59,736 nt of DNA from JBCCOW01 sp038749105 (GTDB taxonomy: Bacteria > Planctomycetota > Phycisphaerae > Phycisphaerales > Phycisphaeraceae): positions 1 through 59,736 of the forward strand of contig JBCDIM010000017.1 of the NCBI GenBank assembly GCA_038749105.1, in the 5' to 3' direction. The notes under the pieces were generated by a model. The model made no database searches and was not told the origin of the DNA. It saw nothing but the letters and a program-made list of their open reading frames with translations. Positions 23,701 through 31,816 of the stretch are shown one piece after another (within the stretch, counting starts at the first letter, position 1; every line of letters begins with the position of its first letter). The translations under genes were made by a program, and so were the position numbers.

Positions 23701-24614
23701 GCGGCCCCGCCCGTGCTGAGGGCCAAGGTCTCGGCCCCTGAGGCCAGGTTGCTGTAGGTCCGCATGCCCTGGTTGGAGGATGAGAGCTGCAGCGTACCGG
23801 TGCTGAAGCCGGCGGTGACCGGGTGACTGTCGACGGTGACGTTGATCTCGTCTTCGCTGGAGGAGCCGGAGCCGCTGGTCGAGACGTTGAAGTCGTCGAG
23901 AAGGAAGCCTTCTTCGCAGACGATGCCGGTGGCGACGTCGCGGATCTTGGTGTTGACGGTTCCGGAGGCGACGGACTCGGAGATATAGACGACGTCGTTG
24001 GCTTCTGCGGCGGCGGTGAGGTCTGCGGCGGAGTCGGTCTGGGCGGCGACGGTGACGGTGTAGCCCCAGCCCTCGAAGAGGTCGATCTTGGCCTGGTCGT
24101 AAGAGTCGTAGCTCGACGCCGAGTTGGCGATGAACAGCAGGTCGGTATTTCGGGGGGTGGCGTTGGCGGTGACCGCGGCGTAGACGATGTGGGTGACGCC
24201 GTTGACCGTGCCGGTGACCGCGACATTGACGGGCGCTGAGGTGTCGTCGGTGAAGTCGTTGGTGTCGTCGGCCACGGAGACGGAGAACGTTCCGCCGGCC
24301 AGCGCTTGGTTGGTGATCCAGACGCCGGGGGTCTGATCATCGCGCCAGGTCTCGGAGGTCTGGAGGTAGTTGAGCGCGAGCGCCATGCCGGACTCGGCGA
24401 CGCCGCGGGCGGAGGTGTGCGACGGGAAGTTGGCGGCGGTGGCGGTAGCGGTGCGTTGGGCGACGAGGAAGCTGGTGGCGAGGATGCTACCGGTGACCAG
24501 CGCGACGATGACGAGGATGTAGATCGTGCCCCGCTCTTGGGGGTGCGGGTGCGGGTTGGGGCGTCGCCGAGCCTGGAGACGCGTGCGGGATGGGCGGGGC
24601 CGCGTGAGAGGCAT
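20727..24614 (-). CDS. Giant PilX-like pseudopilin-complex protein with LamG domains (copy 1)
   Basis: The product has 1295 residues and is paralogous to the downstream gene. N-terminus: ERGTIYILVIVALVTGSILA, one membrane helix, then the same FPSHTSARGVAESGMALALN module. Two tandem Rossmann-like domains follow (about 155-345, DLLFIANSASSYDSYDQAKI; about 350-550, RLLFVTDSATAYGTSDQKKI), where the paralogue has one. Next is a repetitive beta region (about 640-820; ARVNISGDVRILVNGDFLL, LKLYVQGKFEIKNGSEFNDD) resembling the right-handed beta-helix modules found in some PilX-like proteins, then two LamG-like domains to the end. It lies 6 bases after the pseudopilin gene above it. It probably displays a carbohydrate-binding module on or beyond the outer membrane. 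The family call is from domain layout only. Confidence 0.75.
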   Translation of the reverse strand: MPLTRPRPSRTRLQARRRPNPHPHPQERGTIYILVIVALVTGSILATSFLVAQRTATATAANFPSHTSARGVAESGMALALNYLQTSETWRDDQTPGVWITNQALAGGTFSVSVADDTNDFTDDTSAPVNVAVTGTVNGVTHIVYAAVTANATPRNTDLLFIANSASSYDSYDQAKIDLFEGWGYTVTVAAQTDSAADLTAAAEANDVVYISESVASGTVNTKIRDVATGIVCEEGFLLDDFNVSTSGSGSSSEDEINVTVDSHPVTAGFSTGTLQLSSSNQGMRTYSNLASGAETLALSTGGAAILVVVDTGATLHTGTATGRRVFTPHGQTNWDPDTLTSNGQTLIRQAIEWAAGGAPTNRLLFVTDSATAYGTSDQKKIDLFAGWGYLVIVADDNDTQATLTASADAANVVYICESASASTLGTKLRDITTGVVSSQEQAVANFRLASGNSTTSGTALDITNNTHSITNGLSTGSTPISGSSFTLSRYTGLASGVTTLATSGTSGDAGLILAELGSALTSGTAPGRRVFTPFGQTDWDPDNTNATVDTLLRQALDWADDNVSAGGNIQTLALYEFNEPTPITPTLVSRWALDDTAGGGATPPGDANTFGVSVANQISLSGGSIINSYDSTVGTYSATNGNNAIVTTNSTSSGRIGGSGQVRGDAYSGVGSTASSVITASTTGSKNTLSVNKDMTDVAAPTGMPGSSGNRSVSSGSTTTISSDVTYNDFQITNAARVNISGDVRILVNGDFLLSDASEVRLNGGASLKLYVQGKFEIKNGSEFNDDTRRAGDAEIYVLGNSDPLLIDDGSDVAAIINSRANLEIKNGSRIYGLVRSQGSISMQDGSDIHMDRGIFGLTTVTVTDSTGVSSGSLNDNPTSGAGGFGDGGTSFQFDGSNDFIEVPHNAAYLLDQGALSFWFRSDDTSGVQGLVSKDSKDYDDGGQLDIRLSGSNLQARIQSTTTSYTRTHSVIAANTWYHVAVTWGPDGFHLYINGTLSGSHAYTGGLGTSSGGSGNANPWTFGVDQQQSGDNTSSGWQNPFAGRLDDIRLYGNQLDATQAANLAAGSAPGNSTDYTVYDTSGYGTPYNLASEDPANVSWTADGMRINTGTVITSTVAADKIRTGLQATGEFTFLFTFSVDSVTTPGDQDVFSVESPTDPDWIEYELRQDDVNIKIQTSSGLSWNTVYNTISTSKTQVLLSYDGSNIKLYQNGVLINEWPHTGDLSGLPSDMRLYVGRDGPGAASEYFLGVIHSVAVYDQAFDPINASLVFNGEDPNYTPEEVDYQAVWIETSAP
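21895..21968. repeat. 74-bp tract identical to 18326-18399
   Basis: Partner of the tract in the downstream paralogue. A second shared tract of about 71 bases covers the conserved N-terminal module (about 20462-20532 and 24352-24422). Confidence 0.8.
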
Positions 24615-24620
24615 CGAGTG

Positions 24621-25235
24621 TTACGGGGCGTTGCGGAGCCGGGCGGTGACGACGTGCTGGTCGGTGAATTTGCCCTCGGTGACGGTGTAGCGGACGGTCA
24701 CGAGGGTGGCGGCGGTGGGGTCGCCGTCGTTGAAGGTGAACGACAAGGCGGAGGCCTGCTCGGCGAGATCGACAGAAGGGAAGTCGCTGCCGGACGCGAG
24801 CGTGTCGGTGATGGTGGTGAAGTTGTCGGTGAGCGTGTAGACCACGTCGGTGGCTGCGGGGTTGGCGTCACGGATGCGTAGGGTGCTCGAGGCGTTGTCG
24901 CGTTCGATGCGGCGGATTTCCATCAGCGAGGGCACTTCGTCGCCGTCGGAGTCGGCGACCCAGAGCACGAGGTAGTCGGTGCCGGTCGCCAGGACCTGCT
25001 TGGATTCGCGGATGTTGGCGGCGAGGCGGGCGGAGATGGTCTTGTGACGGACGACCAGGGCACGCATGTCGTTGGCCTCGTCGGTCGCATAGGCGGAGGC
25101 GGTGAGCATGGCGACGATGGCGGCACCGATGACGGCGCTGCCCGAGATCGCCAGAAGCAGTTCGACGAGGGTCAGGCCTCGGCGTCGTGCGGTGCGGGCA
25201 AGAACGACACGGGATGGGGGGCTGGGGTGGATCAT
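24621..25235 (-). CDS. Prepilin-like protein, GspJ/PilW type
   Basis: The product has 204 residues. It has a class III signal: a basic leader (RTARRRG) followed by LTLVELLLAISGSAVIGAA, with cleavage expected after the Gly and Glu at position +5. The C-terminal part is beta-rich (DYLVLWVADSDGDEVPSL; ALSFTFNDGDPTAATLVTVR), as in GspJ or PilW minor pseudopilins that form the tip of type II secretion or type IV pilus systems. Its start overlaps the stop of the gene above (ATGA), so translation is coupled. It is second in the operon. Confidence 0.85.
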   Translation of the reverse strand: MIHPSPPSRVVLARTARRRGLTLVELLLAISGSAVIGAAIVAMLTASAYATDEANDMRALVVRHKTISARLAANIRESKQVLATGTDYLVLWVADSDGDEVPSLMEIRRIERDNASSTLRIRDANPAATDVVYTLTDNFTTITDTLASGSDFPSVDLAEQASALSFTFNDGDPTAATLVTVRYTVTEGKFTDQHVVTARLRNAP

Positions 25236-25777
25236 GCTGGGGGCTGGGCGATGAAGCGTTGGAGGGTGACGGTCCGTCCGCCCGGGTCGGTGACGGTGAC
25301 GGTGATGAGGCGTCCGGTGTGGTCACCACCGAGGGCGGCGATGCTCTGGGTCTGGTCGATGACGGTGACGGCGCGTTGGAGGCTCTGGAACGTGTCGGGG
25401 TAGTTGGTGCCGCCCGGGTCGGTGATGCTGTTGGCGGCCTGGGACCAGCCGTGGTAGTCGTCGAGGGCGTCGAAGTCGCTGCGGGTGGATTCGCCGGAGT
25501 CGGGGCCGATCGTGGTGTCGCCATCGGGGTCGGTGTAGGGCAGGGCGAGGACCTCTTCGAGGGTGGCTTCGGCGAGGGCGGCGGTGCGGCCGTCGTCGAG
25601 CGCGGCAATCGTCTGCTGTTGGCCGGCAGCGATCGCGTTGACCACGGCGAGCGTGACGAAGGCGAGGATGGTCGAGGCGATCAGGACCTCGATCAGCGTG
25701 AAGGCGTGTCGTTTACACCGGGAGCCTGCGCGGCAACGGGGTCGGGGCGCAGTGGTGGCGGGGGGGCTGGATCGCAT
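25232..25777 (-). CDS. Prepilin-like protein, GspI/PilV type
   Basis: The product has 181 residues and is the first gene of the minus-strand pseudopilin operon. Leader CRAGSRCKRHA is followed by FTLIEVLIASTILAFVTLAV, the prepilin peptidase recognition sequence with Glu at +5 (Ala rather than Gly at -1, which some peptidases accept). The globular part mentions a shared segment 'DGRTAALAEATLEEVLALPY' typical of GspI/PilV helices. The first gene position, GspJ-like partner and divergent GspH-like gene together make a minor pseudopilin set. The ATPase, platform, secretin and prepilin peptidase genes are not in this window. Confidence 0.85.
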   Translation of the reverse strand: MRSSPPATTAPRPRCRAGSRCKRHAFTLIEVLIASTILAFVTLAVVNAIAAGQQQTIAALDDGRTAALAEATLEEVLALPYTDPDGDTTIGPDSGESTRSDFDALDDYHGWSQAANSITDPGGTNYPDTFQSLQRAVTVIDQTQSIAALGGDHTGRLITVTVTDPGGRTVTLQRFIAQPPA

Positions 25778-25886
25778 GTCATGGAGATCGGCACGAAATC
25801 CGTGTTGATTGATGCCCGGCAGCGTTGGTGGCGTGGAAAATCACGACCGAGTGAGGAGGGCGTTGCGGTTGGTCGATATAACCCGC

Positions 25887-26390
25887 ATGCAACGTGCTGC
25901 ACCGGGCTTTTCGCTCGTTGAAATCCTGCTGGTTGTAACGATTCTCGGGATTGTGACGGCCCTGGCCCTGCCCGTGTTTTCGAGCACCAATGCGGACCGG
26001 TTGCGGAGTGCCGCGTCGGTTTTGGCGGCCGATCTGGACTACGTCCGGGGGGAGTCGATCGCGCACCCCTCAGACACACGCGTGATCGTCTTCGACACAG
26101 CGACCGAGCGGTATCACATCGCGGCGGCGTCGACATCTTCAACGCCGTTGCAGAACCTGTTCACGAAAGAGGACCACATCGTGTCGTTTGGCAGCGGGAC
26201 GGTCTCGTCACTGATCGGCGTAACTATCGACTCGGTAAGCGTGGGCGGGGACGATGAGCTGGGGTTTGATGCGTTCGGTGCGCCCGATCAAATTACAGAT
26301 GCCACGATCACGCTGGGGTGCGAGGGCGCGACGATCGTACTCACGGTGAAGGCGGGGTCGGGTGAGGTGGTCGTGGGTCAGATCAACTAA
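25887..26390 (+). CDS. Pseudopilin, GspH/FimT type
   Basis: The product has 167 residues. It begins MQRAAPGFSLVEILLVVTIL: Gly-Phe at the prepilin cleavage site and Glu at +5, then the hydrophobic helix. ASVLAADLDYVRGESIAHPS is the conserved GspH segment after the helix, and the rest is a beta-rich minor pilin head. The start is uncertain: the ATG at 25887 gives a normal short leader; an in-frame start at 25809 would give an unusually long one. No clear SD is visible. It is divergent from the GspI-like operon, suggesting a shared regulatory region, although that gap is short (about 110 bases). Confidence 0.82.
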   Translation: MQRAAPGFSLVEILLVVTILGIVTALALPVFSSTNADRLRSAASVLAADLDYVRGESIAHPSDTRVIVFDTATERYHIAAASTSSTPLQNLFTKEDHIVSFGSGTVSSLIGVTIDSVSVGGDDELGFDAFGAPDQITDATITLGCEGATIVLTVKAGSGEVVVGQIN

Positions 26391-26422
26391 CAACGGGGAT
26401 TGGCGGTGCGGTCCCCCGGTTC

Positions 26423-27505
26423 TTACGCGGTGTTGACCTGGTCGAAGGCGTTGACGCGGTCGATGAGCTGCCGGAGCTGGCCGTAGGCCCGCTTGGTGCT
26501 ATGCCAGTGGAGCCTGATGAGGCCGGGGTGTTCACCTCGCTCCTCAGGGAGGGGGCCGTGGTGTTGCTCGATGGAGCCTTCGGCGATGAGGCCTGTGAAC
26601 TCCTTCGTCAGCGTTTCGAGCTGGAGCTGGGTCAGCGGGCGGTGCAGTCGCAAGACGAACCGGTCACGGATGAATCGTTGGGAGTGGTAGTTTCGGTAGA
26701 ACTGGAGGACGTGATCGACGGCGGCCTGGGTGTGGTTAAAGATGGCGTAGAGGGACAGGTCTTCGGGGGAGATCCAGCCGTGGTTGAGTAGGGATTTACG
26801 GACGTAGTTGTCCCAATGGCTCCAGTAGCCGGCTCCGCCCGCTTCGGGGTTGGGCTCGACGAGGACGATCGGGACCAGCGGGGCTTTGCCCGTTTGGATG
26901 AGGGTAAGCGCTTCGAAGCCTTCGTCCTGTGTGCCGAACCCGCCCGGGAAGAGCGCGACGGCGGCGGACTGCCACATAAATGTCAGCTTCCGTGTAAAGA
27001 AGTAGCGGAAGTTAATGAGTTTTTCGTCGCCTTCGATGATGTCGTTGGCGTTGGTTTCAAACGGGAGCTGGATCGAGACGCCGAAGGAGGCGCTGCGGTC
27101 GGCGCCGTGGTGGCCGGCCCGCATGATGCCGTCGCCGGCACCGGTGATCACCATCCATCCTGAGCTAGCCATGCGTTTGGCGAAGTCGGCCGCGGCGAGG
27201 TAGTCCGGGTGGGTCTCGGGGGTCCGGGCGGACCCGAAGATGCTGATCTTTGGCGTATCTTTATAGGGACGAAAGACCTTCAGGGCGTATCGGAGCTCCT
27301 TCAGTGACTGGGAAATCAGCTTGACCTCGCCGGTGGTGGCGTCGTCGGCCTGAAGCTTGAGGGCGGTGTGGAGGATGGAGCGGAGGCGTTTGCCCTGGAG
27401 GGTGTTGGGCCGTGCGCCCGCGGCTTCCAAGAGCTGGTCCATCTGGTCGATCAGTTGGGGGTCGCCGGTTCTCGATCCGGCGGACGTTGGTGTGGTATCT
27501 GTCAT
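26423..27505 (-). CDS. LOG-family protein (nucleotide 5'-monophosphate phosphoribohydrolase-like)
   Basis: The product has 360 residues. The Rossmann-like core contains ISIFGSARTPETHPDY, GWMVITGAGDGIMRAGHHGA and the family signature LFPGGFGTQDEGFEALT, which matches PGGxGTxxE. The family was once annotated as lysine decarboxylase; characterised members hydrolyse nucleoside monophosphates to base and ribose phosphate. This protein is longer than the usual 190-230 residues, with about 90 extra residues before the core and a long C-terminal helical part. ATG 27505 is chosen because AGAGGA lies 8-9 bases upstream; 27529 is an alternative. It converges with the GspH-like gene. Confidence 0.85.
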   Translation of the reverse strand: MTDTTPTSAGSRTGDPQLIDQMDQLLEAAGARPNTLQGKRLRSILHTALKLQADDATTGEVKLISQSLKELRYALKVFRPYKDTPKISIFGSARTPETHPDYLAAADFAKRMASSGWMVITGAGDGIMRAGHHGADRSASFGVSIQLPFETNANDIIEGDEKLINFRYFFTRKLTFMWQSAAVALFPGGFGTQDEGFEALTLIQTGKAPLVPIVLVEPNPEAGGAGYWSHWDNYVRKSLLNHGWISPEDLSLYAIFNHTQAAVDHVLQFYRNYHSQRFIRDRFVLRLHRPLTQLQLETLTKEFTGLIAEGSIEQHHGPLPEERGEHPGLIRLHWHSTKRAYGQLRQLIDRVNAFDQVNTA

Positions 27506-27571
27506 AGTTTTGGTCCTCTTTATCTGCATTGATGTGGAATTCGTCTGGTATTGGGTTGCTTTATACGGCGG

Positions 27572-28459
27572 TTAGTTGGCGTTGATCTGGGGGTTGATCC
27601 AGGTCTGGACGCCATCTCCAAATGGGATGTTGCCCCATTCGGTATCAACGGTTTGGCCGCAGGCGAAGTCGTAGTGGATTTGCCAGCCCATGGCGTTGAA
27701 CAGGGTACGGAGTTCGGCTTCGAGGGCGTTGCTGTGCGTGCCGATGTGGACACGCTGGACCTTCTGTTGAAGGGTGTCAGCCGCGGCGGCGAGGACGGTG
27801 TGCTCTGCGCCCTGGATGTCGAGGTCGAGCAGGTCGACATGATCGAACGGCTCGAGGATCTGGTCGAGCGCGAGTGCCGTAACGTTCTGGATGCTGGCTT
27901 GGGGGAAGGCCTGCATTTTACCGGCGGCGTCTCCGCGGGCGATGGCTTGGCCGTACCACTGGTCGGGGTGTCCGATGTGGAAGGGGACCTCGCCGGATTG
28001 GGCATCGACCGCGGTCGGGTGGAGGTGGCAGGTGACGCCGGCATGCTGCAGCAGCCCGTTGTCGTTGAGGTGTTGCCGCATCATGGCGAAGTGATCCGGT
28101 TCGGCCTCGACGCCGACCAGTGTGACGGGCCCGACGGGTCCTGCTTTGAGGCGTTGGCAGAGGACGCCGGCGCGCGTGATCCATCGTCCGAAGCCTGCGC
28201 CGAGCTCGACCATGGTGAAGCCGCGGTCGGGGTTTGCCAGGCAGACGGCCTCGATCAGGTCGAGCCACTCGGGCCACTCCTCGTCGATCGCGGGAGGCCA
28301 ACGAGGGGTGCCGGGTTGGGCGTTGGGGTCGGGCTGATAGAAGCTGATGCGTGTACGGATGCCCAGATGATCGACCGCGAAGCCGGGGGGCGGATCGGCG
28401 GGCGGGCGGGCCGTGTGGAAGCGGTCGAAGGGGGTCGCGGGTGGAGGGGTCGCGGGCAT
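27572..28459 (-). CDS. FkbM-family SAM-dependent methyltransferase
   Basis: The product has 295 residues. The SAM-binding loop is TMVELGAGFGRWITRAGVL (about 90-108), followed by LVGVEAEPDHFAMMRQHL, and the FkbM signature region HVDLLDLDIQGAEHTVLAAA (about 205-224), where the Asp-Ile-Gln-Gly-Ala-Glu segment is diagnostic. FkbM-type enzymes methylate sugar hydroxyls in surface glycans, lipids or antibiotics. It may belong functionally with the glycan operon that starts 1 kb away, although it is on the other strand and separated by ppa and a tRNA. The start ATG follows the divergent promoter region shared with ppa. Confidence 0.85.
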   Translation of the reverse strand: MPATPPPATPFDRFHTARPPADPPPGFAVDHLGIRTRISFYQPDPNAQPGTPRWPPAIDEEWPEWLDLIEAVCLANPDRGFTMVELGAGFGRWITRAGVLCQRLKAGPVGPVTLVGVEAEPDHFAMMRQHLNDNGLLQHAGVTCHLHPTAVDAQSGEVPFHIGHPDQWYGQAIARGDAAGKMQAFPQASIQNVTALALDQILEPFDHVDLLDLDIQGAEHTVLAAAADTLQQKVQRVHIGTHSNALEAELRTLFNAMGWQIHYDFACGQTVDTEWGNIPFGDGVQTWINPQINAN

Positions 28460-28478
28460 GTCCTGGGCGTGCGTTTCG

Positions 28479-28484
28479 TATAAT
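28479..28484 (+). promoter_or_regulatory. Possible -10 element for ppa
   Basis: A perfect TATAAT hexamer lies 122 bases before the ppa start in otherwise GC-rich DNA. No good -35 element is found 16-18 bases upstream, so this may be a promoter that depends on an activator, or chance. Confidence 0.35.
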
Positions 28485-28605
28485 GCGTGGGTGCTGGTTA
28501 GTCCGATGGGGTGGATTCCTGAGCGAATGTAGCCGAAGACCGGCTGGGTTCAGGGTCCGGGAATGACCCGGGTGTGTTGCGTTTGCCTAAGGATCAGGAG
28601 GCGAT

Positions 28606-29199
28606 ATGCCGCTGCCGAACCGTTATATGCATGTTCCACCGGGTCCTGAAGAGGCGTTACCCCAGGTGGTGAACGTGATCGTCGAGATCCCGAAGGGCAC
28701 CCGCAACAAGTACGAGGTGGACAAGGTCACGGGCTTGCTCAAGCTCGACCGCTACCTCTATAGCTCAGCCCACTACCCCGGCGAGTACGGGTTTATCCCA
28801 CAGACCCTCGCTGAGGATGGTGACCCGCTCGACGCGATCGTCATGATCAACGAGCCGACCTTCTCCGGTTGCCTGATCCAGGCCCGGCCGATCGGCCTGT
28901 TCCGTATGACGGACAAGGGCGACAACGACTTCAAGGTCCTGGCCGTTCCGAGCAACGACCCGATCTTTAGCGAGTACGACAACCTTTGGCGGGTGCCGCC
29001 CCACTTCCTGCGGGAGGTCGAGCACTTCTTCGCCACCTACAAGCAGCTGGAGGGCGGGGAGGTCCAGACCATGGGGTGGGACCAAGCCTCAGCGGCTTAC
29101 GATGAGATCGAAGGCTGTATTGCCCGGTACAACGCCGCGAACCCGCGTCGGGCGGATGACCCGGATGAAGCCGACCTGACGGCACGCCGTCTGAGCTGA
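28606..29199 (+). CDS. ppa: Inorganic pyrophosphatase (family I)
   Basis: The product has 197 residues and hydrolyses pyrophosphate from biosynthetic reactions, pulling them forward. Seen: VVNVIVEIPKGTRNKYEVDK (substrate and metal contact region), YPGEYGFIPQTLAEDGDPLD, which contains the family signature D-G-D-P-L-D with three metal-binding Asp residues, and GLFRMTDKGDNDFKVLAVP. AGGAGG about 7 bases before the ATG is a strong SD. The length is normal for bacterial family I enzymes. No neighbour is functionally linked. Confidence 0.96.
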   Translation: MPLPNRYMHVPPGPEEALPQVVNVIVEIPKGTRNKYEVDKVTGLLKLDRYLYSSAHYPGEYGFIPQTLAEDGDPLDAIVMINEPTFSGCLIQARPIGLFRMTDKGDNDFKVLAVPSNDPIFSEYDNLWRVPPHFLREVEHFFATYKQLEGGEVQTMGWDQASAAYDEIEGCIARYNAANPRRADDPDEADLTARRLS

Positions 29200-29222
29200 C
29201 CACATCGGGGCCGGCGGGAAAA

Positions 29223-29293
29223 GCGGGTGATGAGATTCGAACTCACGACATTCACGTTGGCAACGTGACGCTCTACCACTGAGCTACACCCGC
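29223..29293 (-). tRNA. tRNA-Gly (anticodon GCC)
   Basis: The minus strand folds as a cloverleaf: acceptor GCGGGTG with CACCCGC, D arm AGCTCAGTGGTAGAGC, anticodon stem TCACG/CGTGA with loop TTGCCAA (anticodon GCC, glycine), and T arm with GTTCGAATC. The 3' CCA is not encoded. The short antisense frame over it is an artefact. Confidence 0.97.
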
Positions 29294-29488
29294 AGCTTGC
29301 TGTCCGGCCAAACTGCTGGTGCAGAGCGGCCGAGGCTGCGTCTCGACGGGGCGACTCCTCTGGTGGGGTTCGCGCCATCGAGCCGCGGAGTGTAATCGCA
29401 TCGGGTATTCAAGGCAAGAGGTGGGCGAAGACATCGGGGGCGGTAGGCGTCGGATGGCGGGCCGGGTTCCGGAGACCAGCCGAGGGGT

Positions 29489-31816
29489 TTGTGGGGGTCG
29501 GAGCCGTTTTGCGGGTCTCTAGGCGGGTTGGCCGATACCCGGAGGGTGGCACAACCGGGTAATGATCCAACTTGTGCGGGCTCAAACGATGTCATTGAAC
29601 AGGGGTCGTCTAGGCTGCGGGGCAACCTGAAGGCGTGGTCGGCCTGGGAGCCGGAGCTTGCCGCGGAGGTCGAGGCGTCGGGGGTTGTGCTTGGTGACGG
29701 GCTGGACGCGACGACCGGGGGAGGCTGGGGCATGGTGGACGCGGAGGGGGTCTGGGCCGGGCTTCGGGCACACCTGCTCGAAGGGCGGGCGATCGCGTTG
29801 CTGGGGGTGGGCGATGATGCGGGCAGTGCCGAGCTGCTGGAACGGCTGGCGTGGGACTGTCCGGAGCTGGACGAGGGTCGGTTCGGGCGCTGCGGGTTTG
29901 TGTATGTGTGGGCCGGTTCGTGGGATGCAGTTCGCGGGTTGATGGCCCGGCGGGACTGGTCGGGCGTGCGTCCCGGGGTCGGGATGGCGGCCGGCTCGGT
30001 GGTAGCCGGTGGGGCGGGCCCGTTAGATGGCGGGCGGTTCCGCTGGTTTGTCGGGTCGGAAGCGGGTGAGCGGTTCGAGCGGATGCTGCGGGATGACCCG
30101 GCGATGAGCCCGCCGATGGTCAGTGTCGATCTGCGTGAGGGGATGACCGGGTTCCGAGAGCAGCAGGAGCGGGCGACACTGGTAGCGGGGTATCGCTCTG
30201 CGGTGGCGGGGTACCGGGCGTGGCACGCGGGGCTGGCCGAGCGGGTTGATCGGTATTACGCCGGGCGCGACCGCCAGCACTTCGTCAACGCTCTGGCACA
30301 CGGCCGCGGACGCGCTAAGCACCTTCGTCGTCGGCCTCGCATCCTGCTCTACACCTCCCGCTTCACCACCGTGCTGCAGCACGCGACCAGCGACGCCGAG
30401 GCCGCCTTCGCCGAGCTCGGCTGGGACACGCATACGCTCATCGAGCCGTCGCCCGCCCACCGTGTCTCGGCGGTGACTTGCCGGGCGGTACTTGACCGAT
30501 TCCGCCCCGATGCGGTGTTCATGATCGATCACCTCCGGCGGGATTACCAGGGGCTGTTCCCCGATCAGTTGCCGGTGCTGACCTGGGTGCAGGACGACCT
30601 GCCGACCCTCGCCAGCCCGTCGGCAGGGGCGTCGATCGGCCTCCGCGACTTCGTACTCACCTGCTCGTCGCTCTACACCCAACAGTTCGGCTATCCCGCC
30701 CGCCAGTGCGTCTACCTGCACAAGCTCACGCGTGACCCGGACGTTTCAGACGCTTCGCGAGCCAAACCTTCGGCTGCCCCAGTGGATGACCTTGTGTTCG
30801 TTTCGCACGGCTCTGCACGTCCCGCCGAAGTGCTTGGCCGTCTCCTGGACGAGCGCCGCAACGCCGGCCTTCCCGTGAGCGTGGGCCATCGAAACACGGG
30901 CGAAGCCCTCATCGCCGAATACGAACGCGGCCAATGGGTCGCCACCCTGCCCGAACTCCAGCAGCGTGTTGCCCACGAACTCGGGCAGGACGACCCCGCC
31001 TGGTCGCTCGAGCTCTTCAACCGCCTCAACAACACCCTCTACCGCCAGCAGGCTCTCGCCTGGGCCCGAGACTACGCCACCGATCATGGCCGCAGCCTCG
31101 GTCTCTACGGCAACGGCTGGGAACACCACCCCGAGTTCCGTGACCACGCCCGAGGCCCCGTCGCCTACGGCTCCGACCTCACGCAACTCACCCGGAACGC
31201 CGCGGTCAACCTCCAGCTTCTTCCGTTCTCCTGTCTCCATCAACGCCTGCTCGACGGTCTCGCCGCGGGCGGGTTCTTTCTCGTCCGGGGTCACCCAACC
31301 GACGACGCCTGGTGGAGCATGTGCCGACTCATCGCCGAAAAGGTCCCGCCCCAGACACAGACCTGGGACGAAGCACGCGACTCCCTTTCGGGTGATGACT
31401 GGGCCGAGCTCGCCGGCTACCGCGATGCCCTGCAGCAGGCCGAGGGCGGACAAGACACGCTCGGGCCCTACCTCCCGGCGGTCCACGCGTTCACCGATGA
31501 AAACGCCGAGGTCCACGCCTACCGTCAGCTGCCACCCGCTTACGATCAGATCACGTTCCGTGACCGCGATCAGCTGGCCCATCGGCTCGATCATTTCCTG
31601 GCTAACCCCGAGCAGCGCCGCCTGCTCGCTGAGCAGCAACGGGGCCACGTCCTGTCCACCAAGTCCTACAAATCAGGGCTCAAGCGAGTCCTGCGTGAGA
31701 TCCGTGAGCGCCTGATCGATGAGGCCCAGATGCCCGCCGTCCATGTCACGCACACCGACGTCGAGCGCCTTGTTGCCGGGCGGGCAAAGCCTCCAACCCA
31801 GCGGGGTGCGGCGTGA
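29489..31816 (+). CDS. Glycosyltransferase (GT4/CgeB-like), first gene of glycan operon
   Basis: The product has up to 775 residues; the start is uncertain. No start codon in the first 200 bases has an ideally spaced SD, so the true start may lie between 29489 and about 29730. The N-terminal 250 residues are not recognised. From about residue 280 the sequence resembles a GT-B glycosyltransferase: RPRILLYTSRFTTVLQHATSD, FRPDAVFMIDHLRRDYQG, VLTWVQDDLPTL, then SLGLYGNGWEHHPEFRDHA and LQLLPFSCLHQRLLDGLAAG near the C-terminus, which match the CgeB-type 'GxxW' and 'H.R.fe..a.G' sugar-nucleotide region. Base composition switches from G-ending to C-ending codons near 30260, at the boundary between the two parts. 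The stop overlaps the next start (GTGA). Confidence 0.72.
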   Translation: MWGSEPFCGSLGGLADTRRVAQPGNDPTCAGSNDVIEQGSSRLRGNLKAWSAWEPELAAEVEASGVVLGDGLDATTGGGWGMVDAEGVWAGLRAHLLEGRAIALLGVGDDAGSAELLERLAWDCPELDEGRFGRCGFVYVWAGSWDAVRGLMARRDWSGVRPGVGMAAGSVVAGGAGPLDGGRFRWFVGSEAGERFERMLRDDPAMSPPMVSVDLREGMTGFREQQERATLVAGYRSAVAGYRAWHAGLAERVDRYYAGRDRQHFVNALAHGRGRAKHLRRRPRILLYTSRFTTVLQHATSDAEAAFAELGWDTHTLIEPSPAHRVSAVTCRAVLDRFRPDAVFMIDHLRRDYQGLFPDQLPVLTWVQDDLPTLASPSAGASIGLRDFVLTCSSLYTQQFGYPARQCVYLHKLTRDPDVSDASRAKPSAAPVDDLVFVSHGSARPAEVLGRLLDERRNAGLPVSVGHRNTGEALIAEYERGQWVATLPELQQRVAHELGQDDPAWSLELFNRLNNTLYRQQALAWARDYATDHGRSLGLYGNGWEHHPEFRDHARGPVAYGSDLTQLTRNAAVNLQLLPFSCLHQRLLDGLAAGGFFLVRGHPTDDAWWSMCRLIAEKVPPQTQTWDEARDSLSGDDWAELAGYRDALQQAEGGQDTLGPYLPAVHAFTDENAEVHAYRQLPPAYDQITFRDRDQLAHRLDHFLANPEQRRLLAEQQRGHVLSTKSYKSGLKRVLREIRERLIDEAQMPAVHVTHTDVERLVAGRAKPPTQRGAA

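Noticed and set aside
17137..24614. Repeated segments that could suggest a CRISPR or tandem repeat array
   Set aside because: They are duplicated protein domains in two paralogous genes, not short regularly spaced repeats.
29097..29378. Short minus-strand frame across the tRNA
   Set aside because: It translates the tRNA-Gly gene; typical artefact.
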